DNA of 64,000 nt from the NCBI RefSeq assembly GCF_019264375.1, contig NZ_JAHVAI010000005.1:62001-126000 (forward strand), read 5' to 3'. A model generated the notes under the pieces. That model saw only the letters and a list, made by a program, of their open reading frames with translations. It did no database searches and was not told the origin of the DNA. Numbering within the stretch: position 1 is the first letter of the stretch; each line of letters begins with the position of its first letter. Below are positions 58,633 through 64,000 of this stretch, in pieces. Made by a program: the position numbers and the translations under genes. Source of the stretch: Sedimentimonas flavescens (GTDB taxonomy: Bacteria; Pseudomonadota; Alphaproteobacteria; Rhodobacterales; Rhodobacteraceae).

Positions 58633-59880
58633 ATGCTCACCGTTCTGCGCCAATCCTGGCCTCTGCTGCTGGGGGTCATGCTGTTCATGGTCGGGAACGG
58701 GATGCAGGGCACGCTGCTGGGTATCCGCGGCGGGATCGAGGGTATCGGCACCTATCAGATGTCGGTCGTCATGGCCTCATACTTCGCAGGTTTTCTGTTC
58801 GGCTCGCAGATGACGCCGGTATTGATCAGCCGCGTGGGGCATGTTCGGGTATTCGCCGCGCTTGGCAGCCTGATCTCGGCGGTGCTGATCCTCTATGCGG
58901 CCTTCCCGCACTGGATCGCCTGGTCGGTAATGCGTGTGCTGATCGGCTTCAGTTTCTCGGGTGTCTACATCACCGCGGAAAGCTGGCTGAACGCGGGCTC
59001 GACCAACGAGACGCGGGGGCAGGCGCTTTCAGCCTATATGATCGTGCAGATGATCGGCATCATCTTGGGGCAGTTGCTGATGAACGCAGCAGACCCGGCA
59101 GGTTTCGTGCTGTTCATTATTCCCTCGGTGCTCGTGTCTCTGGCCTTCACGCCCATTCTGCTCTCGGTCGCGCCCGCACCGACCTTCGCCGAGGTGCGCC
59201 GGCTGAGCATCCGCAAGCTCTTCATTGCCTCGCCTCTGGGCGTCGTCGGCATGTTCCTGATGGGCGGGACCTTCTCGGCGATGTTCGGGATGGTGTCGGT
59301 CTGGGGGACGCGCGCAGGGCTGAGCGTCTCGCAGATCTCGCTCTTTGTTTCAGTGATCTATTTTGGGGGGCTTGTCGCGCAATACCCGATCGGCTGGGCT
59401 TCGGATCGCATGGACCGGCGCAAGCTGATCGTCGCCGTGGCGGCGGTAGGGGCTGTGGCCATGTTCATCGCATTCGCCTTCGATCCCGGATTCTGGGTGC
59501 TGGCGGGCTTGGGCGCGGTGATCGGCGGGGTGGCAAACCCGCTTTATTCGCTGCTGCTGGCTTATACCAACGACTACCTGGATAATTCGGACATGGCGGC
59601 TGCCTCGGGCGGGCTTTTGTTCGTGAACGGGGTAGGGGCTATGTCCGGGCCGCCGATCACCGGCTGGCTGATGGAAACCGTGGGCAACGGCGGCTTCTTC
59701 CTGTTCATTGCGCTCCTGATGTCTGGCATCGCGGGATATGCGCTGTGGCGTATGACGCGACGCGCGGGCCTGACCGTAGCCGAAACCGGGGCCTATGCGG
59801 TGCTGTCCCCGGCGGCGACGGCCCTTGCCGTAGAGGCAGCTTTGGAATCGGCCCAGGAGGATGCAACGCCAGGAGAATGA
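58633..59880 (+). CDS. Major facilitator superfamily transporter (YcaD-like)
   Basis: A 415-residue membrane protein with 12 predicted helices in two halves. It has the MFS motif GWASDRMDRRKLIVAVAAVGA at the middle loop (near residue 262), LIGFSFSGVYITAESWLN near residue 112 and the start LTVLRQSWPLLLGVMLFMVGNGMQGTLLGIRG, which resembles YcaD-type sugar-like MFS proteins. The substrate is unknown. The ATG at 58633 follows AAGGAGTTCTCCG. It is separated from lpd by 118 bp with its own promoter. Confidence 0.85.
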   Translation: MLTVLRQSWPLLLGVMLFMVGNGMQGTLLGIRGGIEGIGTYQMSVVMASYFAGFLFGSQMTPVLISRVGHVRVFAALGSLISAVLILYAAFPHWIAWSVMRVLIGFSFSGVYITAESWLNAGSTNETRGQALSAYMIVQMIGIILGQLLMNAADPAGFVLFIIPSVLVSLAFTPILLSVAPAPTFAEVRRLSIRKLFIASPLGVVGMFLMGGTFSAMFGMVSVWGTRAGLSVSQISLFVSVIYFGGLVAQYPIGWASDRMDRRKLIVAVAAVGAVAMFIAFAFDPGFWVLAGLGAVIGGVANPLYSLLLAYTNDYLDNSDMAAASGGLLFVNGVGAMSGPPITGWLMETVGNGGFFLFIALLMSGIAGYALWRMTRRAGLTVAETGAYAVLSPAATALAVEAALESAQEDATPGE

Positions 59881-59939
59881 CCGTAAGGCCCGGAAAAGCA
59901 AGGGGATTACAAGGAAATGCTGCGCCATTAAACCTTTTG

Positions 59940-59975
59940 TTGATGTTTGCGGAAAAATAGTTTAATACCAAACTA
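59940..59975 (+). promoter_or_regulatory. Predicted lpd promoter with overlapping inverted repeat
   Basis: A -35-like TTGATG (59940-59945), a 16-bp spacer and -10-like TTAATA (59962-59967). TAGTTT-AATACC-AAACTA, a 6-6-6 inverted repeat at 59958-59975, covers the -10 box. It could be the operator of a repressor controlling lpd. The area is AT-rich compared with its surroundings. No known motif was recognised. Confidence 0.45.
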
Positions 59976-59998
59976 GTTTTTCAAGCGGAGGAGAAAAC

Positions 59999-61393
59999 AT
60001 GGCTGCCAAGAGCTTCGATATGATCGTGATCGGCGCGGGCCCGGGCGGCTACGTCGCCGCCATCCGGGGCGCGCAGCTGGGGTTGAATGTTGCCATCGTC
60101 GAGCGCGAGCATCTCGGCGGGATTTGTCTTAACTGGGGCTGTATCCCGACGAAGGCGCTGCTGCGCTCGGCCGAGGTGTTCCACCTGATGCACCGCGCAA
60201 AGGAATTCGGCCTCTCCGCTGACAAGATCGGCTATGACCTCGATGCGGTGGTTCAGCGCTCGCGTGGCGTCGCGAAGCAACTTTCGGGCGGCATCGGCCA
60301 CCTGATGAAGAAGAACAAGATCACCGTCTTCATGGGCGCGGCGACGCTGCCCAAGGCGGGCACCGTTTCGGTCACCACCGACAAGGGCGTGGAAGAGCTG
60401 ACCTCGAAGGCCATTGTTCTGGCGACCGGCGCGCGGGCGCGCGAACTGCCGGGCCTTGAGGCGGATGGCGATCTGGTCTGGACCTACAAGCACGCCCTGA
60501 TGCCCAAGCGGATGCCGAAGAAGCTGCTGGTGATTGGCTCGGGCGCCATCGGGATCGAGTTTGCCTCGTTCTTCAACACGCTTGGCGCGGATACGACCGT
60601 CGTTGAGGTGATGGATCGCGTGCTTCCGGTCGAAGATGCCGAAATCTCGGCTCTGGCCAAGAAGCAGTTCGAAAAGCAGGGCATGAAGATCCGTGAAAAA
60701 ACCACGGTTAAGAAGCTCGACCGTGCCGCTGGCAAGGTCACCGCGCATCTCGAAAAGGACGGCAAGACCACGACCGAGGAGTTCGATACCGTGATCTCGG
60801 CCGTCGGGATCGTCGGCAACGTCGAGAACCTTGGTCTTGAGGCGCTCGGCGTGAAGATCGACCGCACGCATGTCGTCACCGATGAGTTCTGCCGCACCGC
60901 GGTTGCAGGTCTCTATGCGATCGGCGACATCGCCGGTGCGCCCTGGCTCGCGCATAAGGCCAGCCACGAGGGCGTCATGGTTGCCGAACTGGTCGCGGGC
61001 GGCCATCCGCATCCGATCAAGCCGAACTCGATCCCGGGCTGCACCTATTGCCACCCGCAGGTGGCTTCGGTCGGTCTGACCGAAGAGAAGGCCAAGGCTG
61101 CCGGCTACACCGTCAAGGTTGGCCGCTTCCCCTTCATCGGCAATGGCAAGGCCATCGCGCTTGGCGAGCCGGAGGGTCTGGTCAAGACCGTCTTCGACGC
61201 CAAGACCGGCGAGTTGCTGGGCGCCCATATGGTCGGCGCCGAGGTGACCGAGATGATCCAGGGCTATGTGGTTGGCCGCACTCTGGAAACCACCGAAGCC
61301 GAGCTGATGGAAACCGTCTTCCCGCACCCGACGCTGAGCGAGATGATGCATGAGTCGGTGCTGTCGGCCTACGGCCGCGCGCTGCACTTCTGA
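59999..61393 (+). CDS. lpd: Dihydrolipoyl dehydrogenase (E3)
   Basis: FAD disulfide oxidoreductase of 2-oxoacid dehydrogenase complexes. The 464-residue protein has GAGPGGYVAA at the N-terminus and the redox pair C43/C48 in GGICLNWGCIPTKALLRSAEVF. The NAD motif is VIGSGAIGIEFASFF near residue 177, and the catalytic VFPHPTLSEMMHES lies at the C-terminus. The NWGCIPTKALL version resembles the E3 linked to pyruvate dehydrogenase in rhizobia, in contrast to the NVGCIPSKALL form; here it is encoded alone. There is no lipoyl domain. The ATG has AGGAGAAAAC. Confidence 0.95.
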   Translation: MAAKSFDMIVIGAGPGGYVAAIRGAQLGLNVAIVEREHLGGICLNWGCIPTKALLRSAEVFHLMHRAKEFGLSADKIGYDLDAVVQRSRGVAKQLSGGIGHLMKKNKITVFMGAATLPKAGTVSVTTDKGVEELTSKAIVLATGARARELPGLEADGDLVWTYKHALMPKRMPKKLLVIGSGAIGIEFASFFNTLGADTTVVEVMDRVLPVEDAEISALAKKQFEKQGMKIREKTTVKKLDRAAGKVTAHLEKDGKTTTEEFDTVISAVGIVGNVENLGLEALGVKIDRTHVVTDEFCRTAVAGLYAIGDIAGAPWLAHKASHEGVMVAELVAGGHPHPIKPNSIPGCTYCHPQVASVGLTEEKAKAAGYTVKVGRFPFIGNGKAIALGEPEGLVKTVFDAKTGELLGAHMVGAEVTEMIQGYVVGRTLETTEAELMETVFPHPTLSEMMHESVLSAYGRALHF

Positions 61394-61413
61394 TTTTCAG
61401 CGCCAGAATTGGC

Positions 61414-61440
61414 AAGGGCCCGCAGTAGCGGGCCCTTTTC
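61414..61440 (+). terminator. Rho-independent terminator after lpd
   Basis: AAGGGCCCGC (61414-61423), loop AGTA, GCGGGCCCTT (61428-61437) and TTTTC, a perfect 10-bp stem 20 bp after the lpd stop. Confidence 0.92.
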
Positions 61441-61454
61441 GTTTTGGAGGCACG

Positions 61455-61484
61455 AAAAAAGGGGGGCGTCGAGCCCCCCGTTTT
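61455..61484 (-). terminator. Terminator for the rhodanese gene
   Basis: GGGGGGC (61461-61467), loop GTCGA, GCCCCCC (61473-61479). On the minus strand the stem is followed by TTTTTT (61460-61455), giving a strong terminator 35 bp past the rhodanese stop. On the plus strand a shorter GTTTTC follows. Confidence 0.88.
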
Positions 61485-61518
61485 CGTCGGGGGCGGCGCC
61501 CCCCGGTGACCTTTGCGA

Positions 61519-61890
61519 TCAGGCGCGTTCGATGGCACCGCCGGCAGCGTGCCAGTCATAAAGCCCGCCGAGGTTGTAGACCGTCTGGTAGCCCATCTGC
61601 GCCAGCATCTGCGCCGCGCCGTGGCTGCGACCGCCCGAGGCGCAATACAGTGCGACCGGCTTTTCCAGCGACAGTTCCTTGAGGCATTCAGGGCTCGATG
61701 GGTCGCATTTCTTCTTGAGCGACATCATCGGCACATGCAGCGCACCGACGGCCTTACCGCTTGCGCGCAGTTCCATCCCGTCGCGCACATCGATCAGGGT
61801 CAGCGCGCCCGCCGCCACCTGCGCAACGGCATCTTTGGCGTTGATGCGCTGGACCTGGGCACCGCCAGAGGGGCGAAGGAAGTTGAACAT
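61519..61890 (-). CDS. Single-domain rhodanese
   Basis: A 123-residue sulfurtransferase-like protein with the rhodanese pattern: INAKDAVAQVAAGALTLIDVRDGMEL, the active-site loop CASGGRS near residue 81 (ALYCASGGRSHGAAQML) and YNLGGLYDWHAAGG at the end. A CxxxxR loop of this kind fits thiosulfate or persulfide transfer. I use the ATG at 61890 (MFNFLRPSGG) with AAAGGTG seven bases upstream; a GTG at 61899 is possible. It converges on lpd across two terminators. Confidence 0.88.
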   Translation of the reverse strand: MFNFLRPSGGAQVQRINAKDAVAQVAAGALTLIDVRDGMELRASGKAVGALHVPMMSLKKKCDPSSPECLKELSLEKPVALYCASGGRSHGAAQMLAQMGYQTVYNLGGLYDWHAAGGAIERA

Positions 61891-62083
61891 GCCGAGCACC
61901 TTTCGAATTTCGTACCGGGGCCTTCCCCGTTTATCTGGCCTGATTTGGCAGATCGGCGGCGCAAATCAAGCCTCAATTCCGATGATCACGAAAAGTATAT
62001 TCAGAATCCGGAATGAATGAAGGCGCCTGCGCGGCAAAGCGCCGACCCGCCCAATACGCAGTTGGTGCGCAAGCGCCGCTTTC

Positions 62084-62112
62084 TTGTGATCTGCGCGAAA
62101 CTGCGTTAACAA
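62084..62112 (+). promoter_or_regulatory. Predicted uvrA promoter
   Basis: TTGTGA (62084-62089), a 17-bp spacer and TAACAA (62107-62112), directly followed by the LexA box. The start point would fall inside the box, so LexA binding should block transcription. Confidence 0.6.
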
Positions 62113-62127
62113 GTTCACTATTCGTTC
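62113..62127 (+). promoter_or_regulatory. LexA/SOS box of uvrA (alphaproteobacterial type)
   Basis: GTTC-ACTATTC-GTTC is a perfect match to the GTTC-N7-GTTC direct repeat bound by alphaproteobacterial LexA. It lies just 3' of the predicted -10 box and 64 bp before the uvrA ATG, so uvrA should be DNA-damage inducible. Confidence 0.92.
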
Positions 62128-62191
62128 GCGTATTTCGATTGGAGACTCAGCGCGCCTCGCCTATCTAGGGAGGGTGGAAACGGGGGCAGTC

Positions 62192-64000
<1,809 letters not shown>

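Larger units (their letters stand above)
61891..62191 (+). other. Intergenic region upstream of uvrA
   Basis: 301 bp between the minus-strand rhodanese and uvrA. The right third holds the uvrA promoter and SOS box, listed separately. The left part has scattered GC-rich words (GGCGCCTGCGCGGC) but no gene. Confidence 0.6.

Overview
The window is about 64 kb of GC-rich, densely packed chromosome from an alphaproteobacterium. It most likely belongs to the Rhodobacteraceae/Paracoccaceae (Rhodobacter, Paracoccus, Thioclava type). Supporting signs are the nuo operon with an extra reading frame between nuoI and nuoJ, a hemA-type 5-aminolevulinate synthase with an FNR-like box, a GTTC-N7-GTTC SOS box before uvrA, a yceD-rpmF-plsX-fabH-ihfA-merR cluster, and two copies of an AAATATCC/G-rich hairpin element that I associate with this family. 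I cannot fix the genus from the sequence alone. I see no prophage, insertion sequence, CRISPR array, secretion island or defence island: this is core genome.

Layout. 1-12470: the end of nuoG, then nuoH, nuoI, a cysteine-free CMD-family gene, nuoJKLMN (respiratory complex I), then birA, coaX and rnj in one overlapping run that ends at a bidirectional terminator. 12543-22044: a convergent RhlE-type RNA helicase, a cation/proton antiporter, then argS, a SPOR protein, nagZ, scpA, scpB, a small basic protein and a convergent YigZ-like gene. 22136-27810 (minus strand): a dCTP deaminase, tRNA-Pro(GGG), and the cluster merR, ihfA, fabH, plsX, rpmF, yceD. 27935-32600: BamE lipoprotein, OlsB acyltransferase, an ABC-F ATPase, a CaiB-type CoA-transferase and a convergent YjhX-family gene. 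32789-37089: rplU-rpmA with a recognisable promoter and leader hairpin, two GNAT acetyltransferases, obgE and proB. 37115-44571: M20 peptidase, hemA, a RodZ-like HTH/membrane protein, ispG, a DsbA-like protein and an aminotransferase. 44627-53397: cell-wall genes (amidase, PBP1A, bactofilin plus M23 endopeptidase) interleaved with prfB, a small P-loop NTPase and a DUF2189 membrane protein. 53594-64000: PrxQ-type peroxiredoxin, AsmA-like protein, queA, an MFS transporter, a dihydrolipoyl dehydrogenase, a rhodanese and the start of uvrA.

How the genes work together. The window links energy metabolism (complex I, E3, ALA synthase for haem), envelope building (OlsB, BamE, amidase, PBP1A, M23/bactofilin, AsmA, NagZ) and information processing (argS, L32, L21, L27, ObgE, RF2, RNase J, RhlE, ScpAB, IHF, QueA, UvrA). 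Many neighbours overlap by 1-11 bp, which points to translational coupling. I did not find a clearly new multi-gene system. The least explained items are the CMD-like gene inside the complex I operon, a 16-codon frame that exactly bridges nuoJ and nuoK, a dockerin/EF-hand-like coding remnant at 50318-50515, the bactofilin-M23 pair, the dispersed hairpin element, and several operator-like palindromes.
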